Positions 52,721-64,000 of a stretch of DNA of 64,000 nt are shown here, in pieces. How positions within the stretch are numbered: position 1 is the stretch's first letter; each line of letters opens with the position of its first letter. Below the pieces are notes generated by a model, which was not told where the DNA came from, made no database searches, and saw only the letters and a program-made list of their open reading frames with translations. The stretch lies in assembly GCA_030544235.1 (NCBI GenBank), contig CM060461.1, forward strand, positions 8,067,449-8,131,448, given 5' to 3'. The stretch comes from Lepturacanthus savala (lineage: Eukaryota; Chordata; Actinopteri; Scombriformes; Trichiuridae). The translations under genes and the position numbers were made by a program.

Positions 52721-54924
52721 GGTGTTCAGAAATTTTTGCTACAAAAAACAGAAATTCTGTGTATCTCAGCCTCATTTATATTTCATGTGCTGCTTTGGGA
52801 TCTTTTCATGATGACTCCTTTCAGCTGTCGCTCTTGTGCTTTCTTTTTTTTTCTTTTATTGATCCTTGATATTGCTGTGGAACTCCCCTGCTGCTAGTGT
52901 TTGCTCGCCTTACGTTGTCTACCTGCTTTCAGCCCATTCCAATTGCCCAGGTGCTCCACTTTGGATGTTTGTATTGCACAGGGTGATATAGCTGAAACCA
53001 AAACAGAGAGGGCAGCAGCCCTGTCTGGTCTAAATCACAGTTGGGTTTTTTGTGCAGGGGCTCCCATTGCTGCTGGACGAATTGGACCAGGGACACGGCC
53101 CGGGGCCTGGTTCTAGAGCCCACAAGCCTGAGGAGCACGGCTTTCTGAAAGGGAGCAGATGGTGACATGAATAGTGCAGCAGGTCTGGTCCACCCCTGCC
53201 CATTGCCTTGCGTGCAGCACATTACCTCAACAAACGCTTCACATAATTGATGTGCTGGAATGGCCCCATCATCACTCAGATTTTGCACAGTGGCAGAATC
53301 ATCAAGGTCATTAGTGCAACTCTGGCATGTACTGTAATGCTGTAAACTTCTTGAAGACCACTAATACACTTTTTTGTACAGGTAATATAGATCATATAAT
53401 CTTTATTCAATCAGGTCTAATAGTTATGCTGAATTCACCAGGCAGGAAACAGTTACAGACTATATAGGCTCAAGGTTAAAATTGTTCAGTGGTATAAGAC
53501 AAAAAAAATCCTCTGCATTGTAATTTATTCCATTCTGAGTAGTCGAAAGCAGTCTTCCAAAGTTCACTTTTTACACAAAGGGCAACTTGAGTTAAACAGT
53601 CCTGAGATGTGGTCTGGTGAGCAGTATTTTTATATCACATTTTTGTGATTTGACAACACCTTTCCCACCTAATTCCCTATCTGTCTACCAGGCATTGCAG
53701 GGGGGGAGGAAGCAGAAACACCTTAATTATACATGGCAGCCCTGGGCAACACATAACATTAAACTTGTATGGCTTGGTTTAGACAGAGTATGTCAAAATC
53801 AGTTTTGTGGCCCAGGCAGCCCAGTGCTCTGCCACCACTGTATTCCCAGTTTAATTTATAAAAACATGAAGTCTAGTGGTTTTGGTTAAAACCCTTTAGA
53901 GAAGACGAACCTGTTTCTCACATCATTTTTTATATTTCTTGCATCAATGTTTAACAGTCAACCAAAGCAGCTGTCTCTGCAGCCCATATCCATCGCTACT
54001 GCAAACAGTGGGATTTTCAGTAAAAAGAACACGTTATAATGATCTGAAAAAACATGTGCTATCTGTAAAAAATGTGATAATTTAGAGAATTTAATTACCT
54101 GCATTTATAAAACATTAGATTGTTTTAGACACTAAGAGAAAAAATCATTTGCACCTATAAACCAAGTGGTATTACTACAAATTGTAAAGGTGTGTCATTT
54201 GGAATTTGCAATGGTTAAGGTGAATGTTATACCTGTTAGACATCAGGTTGAGTAAAATGTCTCATTGATTTTGGATGGATGACCTAAAACACGCTCCTCT
54301 CAGGATAAATTAACTGTAGTGTAGAGTCGAAATGGCGACAACAAGTCACCAGCTGCAAGTGTTTCAGGTACCCCCCCCCCCACTGTCGGGGCACATTTAA
54401 TCTTCATGTTGGACTCCGGAGGACAGCCGGGTGCTGGAGATTGTAGTGATTGGAGACAGTGCTCGGGATAAGGTGAGACACACACACACACACACACACA
54501 TACACACACATGCACACACACAAAGACACACAGAGAAACACTACTGAAGTGTAACTTCCATGTCATATATTTTCATCAAAAAAAAAAAAAAATCTCACTA
54601 CCTTTCCCATCTAGTCTGTATGTTGAACTATGCTACTCCTGTACTGTAGCTTCATATTTACCACATAATTATTATTCCTGTGACTAGTGAAAATAGTATT
54701 ATGTAATGAATATATGCAATTAATGTATGGGATGCATGCCATATTAGGAGTTTTGTGTTACTGATTTTTGTGTAAAATAAAGTACAATGTGATTATATGA
54801 AATGGGGCCATTGCAATATATGCAATAAGGGCATAATATATAAATTTTAGAGCTCTTTGGGTTTCTATTAATATCTTACCTGGTCAATTTATGGTCAATC
54901 CTGATATTGCTATGAGCTCCACTT
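52721..54924. other. stretch with no recognised gene
   Basis: Holds a C12-type homopolymer near 54371-54382 and the CA microsatellite at 54478-54531. A short exon-like open stretch at 54418-54471 with a GTGAGA donor was judged insufficient. Confidence 0.5.
54478..54531. repeat. (CA)n microsatellite
   Basis: About 54 bp of interrupted CA repeat. Confidence 0.95.
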
Positions 54925-55122
54925 AAAGTATATCCTCAGGGTTTGCTGTACTGCTGTATTTTGTGTATGTGTGCGAGTGTGTGTGTGTATGTAACTTACT
55001 GTGATTACATCACACACACACTCGAGCGCACACACAAAGCACAGCAGTGCTCAAACCATGAGGATATACTTTGTGTGTGTATGTGCTAGTACGTGTGTAT
55101 GTAACTTACTGTGATGACATCA
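54925..55122. repeat. 60-bp-arm hairpin with associated 27-bp direct repeats
   Basis: Arms 54925-54988 and 55011-55072 are imperfect reverse complements (AAAGTATATCCTCA / TGAGGATATACTTT at the base). The 22-nt loop contains 'GTAACTTACTGTGATTACAT'. The loop sequence recurs with one change just outside the right arm, at 55096-55122. Confidence 0.9.
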
Positions 55123-56624
55123 ACCTGCCAAGGGACAACTGATGGAAACTAGATGTGGGCTACACTTTGGTATATTTACATGTATTATTGTTGTTATTTG
55201 TTCACAAATATACACCGTCCCAATTTCTAAATTCTAAATACATATTAAAATTAAAATTAAAAAAAAATAAATAAGTGTTGAATAATTCTTATAATAAATA
55301 TTCTACTTCACTCTGCGTATAAGTCAGCCTGGTATGCCCTATACTTGTTTATCCATCTCTACCTTAGCAGAGTAAAGTGTGTTGTGTCCCTTGGTTACCG
55401 TACTTGTTATCCTGTTTACATTGAATATCCATTGTGTATGTACTGTATACTGTAAGAATTCCATGAAAATTAAATTGGCTGCCAGCTATGAAAAATGCAG
55501 CAAATCACACGTTGCTCATTGCAAGTTGTTGAAAACTTCAATTATGCAGGGCTCCCAAACAATGACCCAACTGTGGGCTGGAGCCATGTAAAGGGAAGAT
55601 GTTATGTTTCCCAGGGGTATTCATGAGGGTTTCTGGATTCGAATCTGCATAGAGGAAAACAACAACAGGTAACCTAGCTCTCCCAAGGTGAAACACAAGT
55701 GTTATTTTATTTATGCCCGACCCATCTCCCCCATCCCCCTCCTTTGTCTCCTCTCTCTAGGGAGCCGAAGGCGCCGTGCCCCAGAAAGCTGACATATACC
55801 CGGGCTGAGGGGGAGCAATGGGGAGGAGAATGGGGAGGAGATAGGCAGCTTGGTGGTCAGCCTCCGTTGCTGCAACACACACTTTCCCCAAGCACCTGTT
55901 TTGACCTTCGGTGACAAGAAAGAGCGGATGTTAGAGAGCTGAGTGAGAAAAGAGTCAACTTTTAATTCGAGAGGTGAAGGCTATATCCGTATAGTGTGAA
56001 AGTTGAGGTGACCATGGTGATTGAAAGGAGCTCGTATTCATGTTCATTCAAGTGAAGGTAAATAAAATGGGACTTTGTTTTAAACTCAATATTTAGTCTT
56101 AAAACAGATGAGATAAATCACACCGAGCCCTACCGTGACAGGCTTTTTTTCCCCCCCTCCCCTCCTTCCAAGAGCTGCTCCCCTTTCTGCCAAAGATTGA
56201 TTGGCTGAGAGCGAGACTGATGTGCCAACGACAGCTGCCCAGCAAACCAGCGCTGTTAGGTCACTGCACCCTGACAGCCAGCTGACACCCCAATTTCCTG
56301 ATGTCTTTAAAGGCAAGCTAAAGACATCTTTTCCGCGAGCCTTTCCCATTCCTCCTGCCTAATTTATTTCCATCATTTGTCATCTGATTATGTGGTTGTT
56401 CACTTTGTTGTGTCAGCAGATGGAGTGGGGGTTGAACGGATGACTGAGGGACTTTAGTACTTCCCTGCCTTGCCTGCGCGCTTGGGTGTAATGCATTAAA
56501 AGAAAATGGATGGAGTGAGTGTGACATATATGTGCATCTTTGGCTTTTGAAACGCCATTTGCATTACTATAAATCCTTATAATTTGATTATCCTGTTCAA
56601 TGATGCATTCTGTAGTTTCTGTTG
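55123..56624. other. stretch with no recognised gene
   Basis: No exon, RNA gene or classified repeat seen. A short C-rich tract lies at about 56150-56163. Confidence 0.5.
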
Positions 56625-56812
56625 TTTGCTTTTCTCACACTGATCAAATGCTTGTATTCTATTGTGTACACGCATCTATTGTAAATCCATCTGTCCCCCC
56701 ACATTAAAGAGTTTTTCCTTATTCAATTCGAGGGTCAGGATGTTGTATTGCTGTACAGAATGTAAAGCCCCCTGAGTCGAATCTGTGATTTTGGCCTATA
56801 CAAATAAATAAT
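56625..56812 (+). mobile_element. LINE-type 3' tail repeat
   Basis: 'AAAGAGTTTTTCCTTATTCA', 'TGTTGTATTGCTGTACAGAA', 'TAAAGCCCCCTGAGTCGAAT' and terminal 'CTATACAAATAAATA' form the conserved 3' end of a widespread fish retroelement. Confidence 0.7.
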
Positions 56813-57038
56813 ATAAACTGGACTCTATTCAACCTGTTTACACATGAGATTATGTTTGCCACATCTCCTCTCCTTCTGAATTCTGTATGAAGCACACTTC
56901 AAGTCATGCTCAAAGTCACAGAATATGGAATGTGTGATGAGAATGAAGAAGAAATCCGTTCAAAACCCATTTCTAATATGTTTTCAAGTGTAGTCCAATA
57001 TATATTACATCAAGCAGCTTAATGGAATCATTTTTCAT

Positions 57039-57175
<137 letters not shown>

Positions 57176-57300
57176 TGGAGGTCTCTGAGGTAGGGCGGTC
57201 CCCCAGCGGTCAGAGGATCAGTGGTTCGATTCCTGCCTCCTGCAGGCATGTCGATGTATCCTTGGACAAGATACTACTGTTGTGGCATCTGTCAAGCTTT
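57176..57300 (+). mobile_element. tRNA-derived SINE-like fragment
   Basis: Head 'GGTCTCTGAGGTAGGGCGGT', B-box GTGGTTCGATTCC, then 'CATGTCGATGTATCCTTGGA' and 'CAAGATACTAC', a tail common in fish SINEs. A diverged relative of the 24-28 kb copies. Confidence 0.65.
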
Positions 57301-60300
57301 TTTTTCCCACTGTGTCCATGGAAACGATGATGAACACAGCCTTACAGTAAAGGCTGGCTTATGGAGAACAGATCAGCTGATCAGCCTGATCACTTTTCTG
57401 ATAACTACATCCCTGCATAGCTCATAAATGCTCAGACAAGCTTAGTATTTATTATTGTGATGCTATGTTTCAATTTCCCTGAATCCAAATGAAAGGCACT
57501 TTACTTGTATGATCAATTTGATAGAAATTCCAAATTTTATACCATAGGAAAAAGAACAGGGGCAATAGTCCGGAAACAGAAATATTTTTTTTTCCATACT
57601 CATCCTGGAAATTACTGAAATCAAATTCTATGCCCTTCCATACTCTGTAGGAACCCCCTGAAATAAGAAGTATCATCCTCTAATCTTTCATGATTTAATG
57701 AGTCAGCATAACAGGCTATTTCCACCCCCAGATTTGAATCTGATTAGAAACATGCCACCCTGAACACGCAAAAACACTTCTGGGCCTTCGTTGTCTTCCC
57801 AGGAATGAATTCACTTCATGCTGTATAATGAGAGTCAGTATGGGGTCCATATGGTTACAGCGGGGCTGGGTAGGAGTGGAGATAGGGAGACAGGAAGGGG
57901 GTTATGCACGTTTTAATGAGATTTGAGTCTCTGTGGCATACCTGCACTCCAGCAATCTGTGAGGACTGCTCACTAGAGCCTAGAGAGGTATAAGACCTGA
58001 GCAAAGTATTATTGAAAAGCCTCAGAGTGTGCAGCACTGACTTCATCAACAACCATATTAAATGCATTAACCTGGTTGATTTGGATACAATTTCTGATTT
58101 GCGTGAAAAAAGACAATCAGGTCTAATTCTTTTTAGTATGTGTTTGATGGTCATTTTGCTCCGTAGGATGGCGTGCAGATTGGCCATGGCCCTGAGTGGA
58201 TTGTGATTCACAGCGTCTGTGACTCAGCCTATGTCTCTAGCAGCCCATTGGACCCCGCCACATGGCTGAGACGGAATGATTCATCCCCGCCATGAGCTCG
58301 CAGCTTGGCGGAGCTGCCTTTGTGGCGTCTGTGTCATATGACGAAGATGTGACGGCACGGCTGGGCCTGCCGTGGCGAGAGCCAGATTCCAGGTACTGTC
58401 AGGGTGGGGGGGAACCTGCAGGGGATGCTGCACAACAACACACACTCTGAGATTAATCTGCGGTGCAAAAAGTCATCTTTGTCTGATCAAACATCCGATC
58501 GACAGAGACAAACATGCACAGCACAATGCTGTATATAGAACTGCTTTGACCTTGTCGTCCTGAAGGGAAAAAGGATCCTCAGTGGCCTGGCCGACAGTGC
58601 TCAGTACAGTAGGTGTATGCGGCGTGTATTGCGATGCAACACAGCTCTGTGATTTCACATTGCAGCGCTGGCTAAATTATCGTGGTTTGACTGGGAAATA
58701 GTCGTTCAAGGTCAAACTAAGACACGTTTCCCTGAGCCAGAGAGCATGGCCGAGCCAACTGATCGCGCAAACACTGAGGACCACCGGGGGCCTATTAGAA
58801 GCAACAGATTGTAGGGCCCTGTCATTCACTCTATTTATGTCTCTCAGTTGTCTTTTAAATAATGCATCTCTCTTTAAGCAGAGTCCTGCCTTTTTAAACG
58901 CAGCACCTGGCATGCTTTTGCTATTCCGCAGTTCGCTCCCTCCCGGGGCACGGATTTTATAAGGCTTTGTGAGGGGGCTTTGGTTCCTGAGATGTGAGGG
59001 GAGAATATGACTGAACCGGGAGCTGCTGCATGACAGTGTTAGTCAGAGGAGCGGTAGGTTTGTATTGTGTAGTAGCCGGAACGCATTATGCATAATGAAA
59101 CCGGAAGGGAGAGAGGAGGACAGAGAAATAAAAGCACAGCGCTTTAATAGGCATGATTCCATGATTCTTTCATTACGAATGTGGCAAATCAATTACAAAT
59201 TACACGTCTAACGGTGCAATCCTATTATGAAAATGCTAAATGAAATGTTTATTAGCATGTTGCTGATTCTCTTGTATTGCACTGGTGCTCTTTTCACAAT
59301 AGGAGACTTAGCATTTGTATCATTAGTACCGTAGTGTGCTTAAGAATCTGTGTTCCAGCAGCACGTGTATAAATATCTTCCTTTAGAAAAGTGCTGTATG
59401 CATGTGTGATATTGCAATTCTTCACACAATTATTTTCATTTCTTGTTTCCCGGTATCATAAGTCTCTTTTGTTGTATTGTTGTTATTTATTATTATTATT
59501 TTGCTATGTTTTCAAATGCATGCAGCTAATGAGGCCTCTCAACAGCCTATTAAAAGAAAGTGCTTCAGCCACTCTGATCCGGGGGGTTAGCACTCTTTCC
59601 CCAACAGACCCTCAATTCGAACCCAGTTTGTAGGAAAAAGCATAATGAGCCGAATGTTATAGTTCCATTTCCTCATTAGCACTGACCTGAGCTGGACAAT
59701 ATTCTGTCAACCATGCAATTAAATTCCTGCCTCCTCTCTCTTTGCACACTGATAAAATCACCCGAGTTGGAGCTGCAATCTGTAACTTCCAAACAGCAGA
59801 GGTGACGGAGATGTTGCTGCCAGTGTTTGTCAAGTTTCGGCACCTGATTGTTGCGAGTGATGTCACCGTATAATTACAAGAGGAATTAAAAATTTAAAAA
59901 AAAAGTTAGCAGTCCCTCACCTATTTTATTGGATCAGGAGGAGAAGAAGGAGGAGGAGGGTGAAATGAATAAATTGTAACTCAACCACATACTTTCGAAG
60001 GGGCTAAACATGAAGAAATTACTATTTTAAAACTGTGCAATACAAAACTGGTGTACCACTCCATTGTTTACCAGCTTTCTCCTTACATGTGCATCATCAC
60101 CATAGCAAGGTTTACAAGAGCTAAGACATCCAATGTAATTTGCTGGATGCAATATGAGTTAATCAGAAACCTGGTTGTTAAAGTGCATGGTACATAATCA
60201 TAATGTCAATGGTTTGGTTTCAGCCAAGGACCTTTGTTTATGTGTCATATCCATCTACCTGACTGTGTTCCCTGTCTGGTGCTTCACTAATCACTGTCAA

Positions 60301-61108
60301 ATGAAGGACGTGACGTGTCAAAAAAAAAAAAATAAATCCAACCGTTCTGAAAAGCACAATGCACTCTGATTCCATTCATCAAAAGGAAAAAATCCATTCC
60401 CACATCAATACAATCGGTTATTAAACGCATGTCTTCTCAGTTACAGAAGGCCACACAGCGTGGGGGCGTCTAACACAGTGGTGGAACAAAAGTCCTCAGA
60501 AGGAATGATAGAGGTAATTAAGCGGGTTTTTACAATCATTCTATTTCACACTGCTGGAACAGGAAGAGGAATTTCACTCAAGACTTCAGACTAATGATAA
60601 AACCGTAGACTTGTGGGCACTTACTGTAAGTCAACAGGATAAAGTTCAGCATCAAAAATGAACAAGCTACCCTGAAGCGCTTGCGGGGCCGGTGTGAATG
60701 AAAATGCACTCCGTTCACTGCCAAACGCATATTTCATATGGTTTTGCTAAAGGCGCTTTGGCATGGTGTGTATGACAGGACGGACGACTGGACACACACC
60801 AGCAGGGATCAGCTGAAATATTTGTAGGGACCATGGAACTTTTGCAGTGTGGGACAACTCAGTACCACTTTTTCCCCCTAACTCTAAACCAGCAGCAAAA
60901 ATCTCTACCCTAACCTCTAATCCCTAATCCCCTTAATCCTAACCCTCTATGACACATCTGATGAAAAACTAGTTAAAGAGAGGTAAATTTGACTAAATTC
61001 AACCTTAAATAGTGATTCTGATGACATACAGTGAAGATCACACAGTCATGTATAGTTTATTGGTTCTTGGAGTAAGGCTGTGACAGAAAAATCACTCAAC
61101 ACATACCA
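57301..61108. other. stretch with no recognised gene; several candidate regulatory blocks
   Basis: Segments 58010-58330, 59090-59300 and 59640-59880 are repeat-poor and of even composition, like vertebrate conserved non-coding elements. That is an impression only. A degenerate telomere-like stretch lies at 60906-60947. Confidence 0.4.
60906..60947. repeat. degenerate telomere-like repeat
   Basis: Irregular CCCTAA/CCTAAT units in about 42 bp ('TACCCTAACCTCTAATCCC' and on). Confidence 0.6.
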
Positions 61109-61116
61109 GTTTACAC

Positions 61117-61743
61117 CAGTGGTGGAAAGTAAATAAGCATATGTATGAAAGTAATGTAGTTAAGTACTATATCTAAAAATGTGTATGTTAATTAAGTATT
61201 TCCATTTGATGCCTTGTTTCCTCTCACATTTCAGAGGGAAATATTGTACTTTCTACTCCATGGCTTTGAGTTGCTTTTCAGTTGAAAACAATTTTAACCA
61301 AAAGTAAAAGTTTAGAGAAAAAAGTATTTGTGAATAAGAACTTTGCTTTTGATTCTTTCCTCTATAATTAATCAGCTTAAGACCCCTTAGATTTGTCTGG
61401 TGACCCTTTGGAGGGGACTGACCCCTAGGTTGGGAGCCACTCGACTAAACTAGCTAACTGTATAAATAATTGAAACTAGGTCCACTTCCAGCAGCTATAA
61501 CATTGACATGCTGCTCCAACACTGATGCTTCAATATTAATAAAAGGATGATGTCATCTAAATGAATATATCATTGAAACTTAACCACTACTTTTACTTTA
61601 ATACTTTAAATACATTTTACTGCTAATTCTTTACTTAAGCAGGATTTTTTTATGCAGGACGTTAACTTGTAATGGAGTATTTTAACATTACTATTTTGGT
61701 ACTTCTACTAAAGTATAGCATCTAAAGACTTCTCCCTTCACTG
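61117..61743. mobile_element. hAT-type MITE with 8-bp target site duplication
   Basis: Flanked by GTTTACAC at 61109-61116 and 61744-61751. Ends CAGTGGTGGAAAG... and ...CTCCCTTCACTG, imperfect inverted repeats. The interior ('AGTATTTCCATTTGATGC', 'TTCAGAGGGAAATATTGTAC', 'TTGTAATGGAGTATTTTAAC') is that of a very common non-autonomous fish element. 8-bp duplications are typical of hAT transposition. Confidence 0.9.
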
Positions 61744-61751
61744 GTTTACAC

Positions 61752-64000
61752 CAGCATACACATAAAAGCAGGGAAATGTGTGTATGTTCACACTGAGGAG
61801 ATTATGAGTCTTAGCTGGAAATGCCATTTCTGGCCGGTCCATAGCAAACATCAATAATAGAGGTATTAAGAATTTTAATCAAAGACGTATTTAACATGGT
61901 AATTGCTGGTGACAAAAGGCAAAGGACTGAATGATTAAATACTTGATGATGGCAACGCTGCATCCTTTATTAGTAGTATAATTTAACGCTCTTCCTGCGA
62001 CTTCTTGAAGATTCACTCCTGGTATTCTGGGGAGGTAGTGTCGCTGCTTTTCAAAGCACCTCTGTCAGACAGAATGTTTAGCATATTTAACATCCCACGA
62101 TCAATATGTTGTCCGGGAATAGCGTCTCTCGCGCTCCACAATTAATTCACTGATGTCGACCTCTGCCTTGAGTTTTAGTGAAGCCAACATCATCTGCCTG
62201 CTGATGGGACAGAGGGGGACGTAAAGCAAATGACCTGTTTTAATACCCCTCATCAAAGCCCACAATAAAAGATCAAATGGGGCAGTAACAAGCGGGATCG
62301 CTTACAATGACCTTAAAGTAAAACGCTAAATGTCGTGTAGGTTGTGAATAAGGTCAGTTTGCTATTGATCTGTCCACAGCGAGTCTGCGTCAACATTTCC
62401 TTTTTTTACTTTAATAGGTGGCAATGTTGGGGGAGATTTTTTTAATAACTTGTTATATTCATATAGTCAATCAGGGGAGGTTGGTGAATAAAAACAAATT
62501 GATTTTTTAGACCATCCGCAGTATAATATATTTGTTTGTAAAACGTCTTTTGCCAAATAGTTTAAAGTAAGATTGACAAGGGATACATGCTGTACAAATG
62601 ATTAATTTGGCTTTGAAAAGAGATTTCTGTATCACGTCATCTCAATAACAAAATAACCTCAAGGCTCAAAGTCAGAATGAAGAGAACGCTGCATGCAAAA
62701 ATAATGTTTTTATATGTTAAACATCAAGCTTAAACCAGTGCCACGGGTTATTATTAACATTTTAACAGGCAAGGGATCACTATAAATTTTAGAGACATTC
62801 TAATCCTCCTGTATATTGGCTATATAATTATAATATAACACATAGTATAATTTATACTTGTACTTGACACAGTACATCTGTTTTTAAAATTAAAAATCTG
62901 TTTTTTGTAACATCACAAGTGGTTTGGAAACCAATCATGGCCCAATATTTAACTTAACTGGAATCTTGAAGTACACACAGGAAACACTGGAAATGTACTA
63001 ACAGTGAAGTAGGAGATTACTTGTGTTCAGCAGTTTTTCATCTGCAAAAACATATTAGAAACAAATTGTCATTCAAAGTAGAATATTTTTCCATATTTCA
63101 ATAACATGTCCGGAGGTGATCTTTAAATAAATGACTCTTTCATTGGTATTTTGTCACCTTTGCCTCTTGAGTGTTTGCTTGTCCTCCTTTCAGCTGCCAG
63201 TTTAGATTTGGATGCTTTTTGCTTTTCAAAAAGGGGAAAAATGGGTCTCACACACAACAATATTGGTCTTCCACTTTCAGCTCAGTGGGGGGAACATCCA
63301 CTGACAATGTGTTTAATCTATAAACACCTCTCAGCTTGTCAAATAGCCAATAGCATTTAAAAAAAAAAAAAAAAAAAAAAAAACATTTCTGGCCAAATCA
63401 AGTCTTTAGATCTTGATGTGATCTTGTTGTGAGAGTGTTGTAGAGTGTTTTTAACAGTTTCAAATACAATATTATTTTATGATTAAAAACAATACAAAAA
63501 AAAACACTTAGATTTTAAAATTGTTCCTTTAAGAGTTGAGTGGAAGAACACACACTCACTCACCACCTCTAGTCATCAATGATCCAGGGATTAGCCTGCG
63601 CTGGTTATCTGAAGCCACCGATGACAGAGATAGAGAAGACTAGGCAGATTAGATGAGAGCGGTATATTTTTGAACTCTCTGATCGGGTGAAGGAAATGAT
63701 GGATGGACTAATACCTGCCTGCGTCTTCTGCCTCTGCTGGCTTGGGCTTTATTGAGGTCTTTAGATTCACTTATCTGCAGGCCCCCAGGTTATCTCTCTC
63801 TACTCCTTCAATGACAAGTGCCACCTCAGAGAAGCCCTGTAGACACTCTTTTCCCTAAACAAAAGGAATTCTTCACTCCTGCTTTCTCTATCTGCCTTAG
63901 TGTAGATCAGGCATGAAGTAGAGGGTTTTTTCAGATTCAAAATCTAGAGATTCATTTGGTTTTACGAGTGCAGTGCCCATAGGAAGTATGTATCCCTATA
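61752..64000. other. stretch with no recognised gene
   Basis: AT-rich, with a 24-bp poly-A at 63359-63382. Segment 62080-62340 is repeat-poor and could be a conserved non-coding element. No exon is supported up to the right edge. Confidence 0.5.

Noticed and set aside
52929..53288. 119-residue minus-strand frame
   Set aside because: No recognisable domain, no flanking exons, and composition like the surrounding non-coding DNA.
54418..54471. Possible exon ending AAG|GTGAGA and reading EDSRVLEIVVIGDSARDK
   Set aside because: Too short, no convincing acceptor, no recognised family, no partner exons nearby.

Overview
This is vertebrate nuclear DNA, almost certainly from a teleost fish. Coding sequence is sparse, exons carry GT-AG borders, and long dinucleotide microsatellites are abundant. 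Tc1-like and hAT-type DNA transposon relics, tRNA-derived SINEs and LINE tails of kinds common in fish are scattered throughout. No operons, prokaryotic genes or CRISPR arrays are present. Two protein-coding genes can be supported from sequence.

Left part (1-9,600): the 5' end of a minus-strand collagen type XI alpha 1 gene (col11a1). Exon 1 (9065-9179) encodes the signal peptide and exon 2 (3290-3454) the start of the N-terminal propeptide. Both join in phase. The remaining exons lie beyond the left edge, so 1-3289 is intron 2 and 3455-9064 is intron 1. The candidate promoter is at about 9180-9600.

Middle (9,600-42,400): about 33 kb with no recognisable gene. It holds repeats: a degraded LINE 3' end, an interrupted Tc1 copy, a remarkable 1.9-kb Tc1/SINE palindrome, a Tc1-type MITE, an 'AGAGC...GCTAGC' tandem array, several other dispersed teleost repeats and a long polypyrimidine tract.

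Right-centre (42,440-48,650): a nine-exon pancreatic-type alpha-amylase gene on the plus strand, with TATA box, signal peptide, complete catalytic triad, calcium and chloride ligands and a poly(A) signal. It reads as a full 512-residue enzyme except for a +1 shift at a 12-G homopolymer in exon 3, which is either an assembly error or a disabling mutation. A stretch resembling the promoter-proximal region recurs in intron 8.

Right part (48,650-64,000): no gene recognised. It contains microsatellites, an unusual hairpin with direct repeats, a hAT-type MITE with a perfect 8-bp target duplication, a SINE, a LINE tail and several low-repeat stretches that look like candidate conserved non-coding elements.

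The head-to-head col11a1/amylase arrangement matches the human 1p21 order (COL11A1 minus, AMY2 plus). RNPC3, which sits between them in human, was not seen. The two genes have unrelated jobs (cartilage fibril collagen and secreted digestive enzyme), so the neighbourhood is a matter of conserved synteny rather than a functional cluster. I found no convincing novel molecular system. The strongest leads are the amylase frameshift, the promoter-like copy in amylase intron 8, the Tc1/SINE palindrome and the 54.9-kb hairpin.
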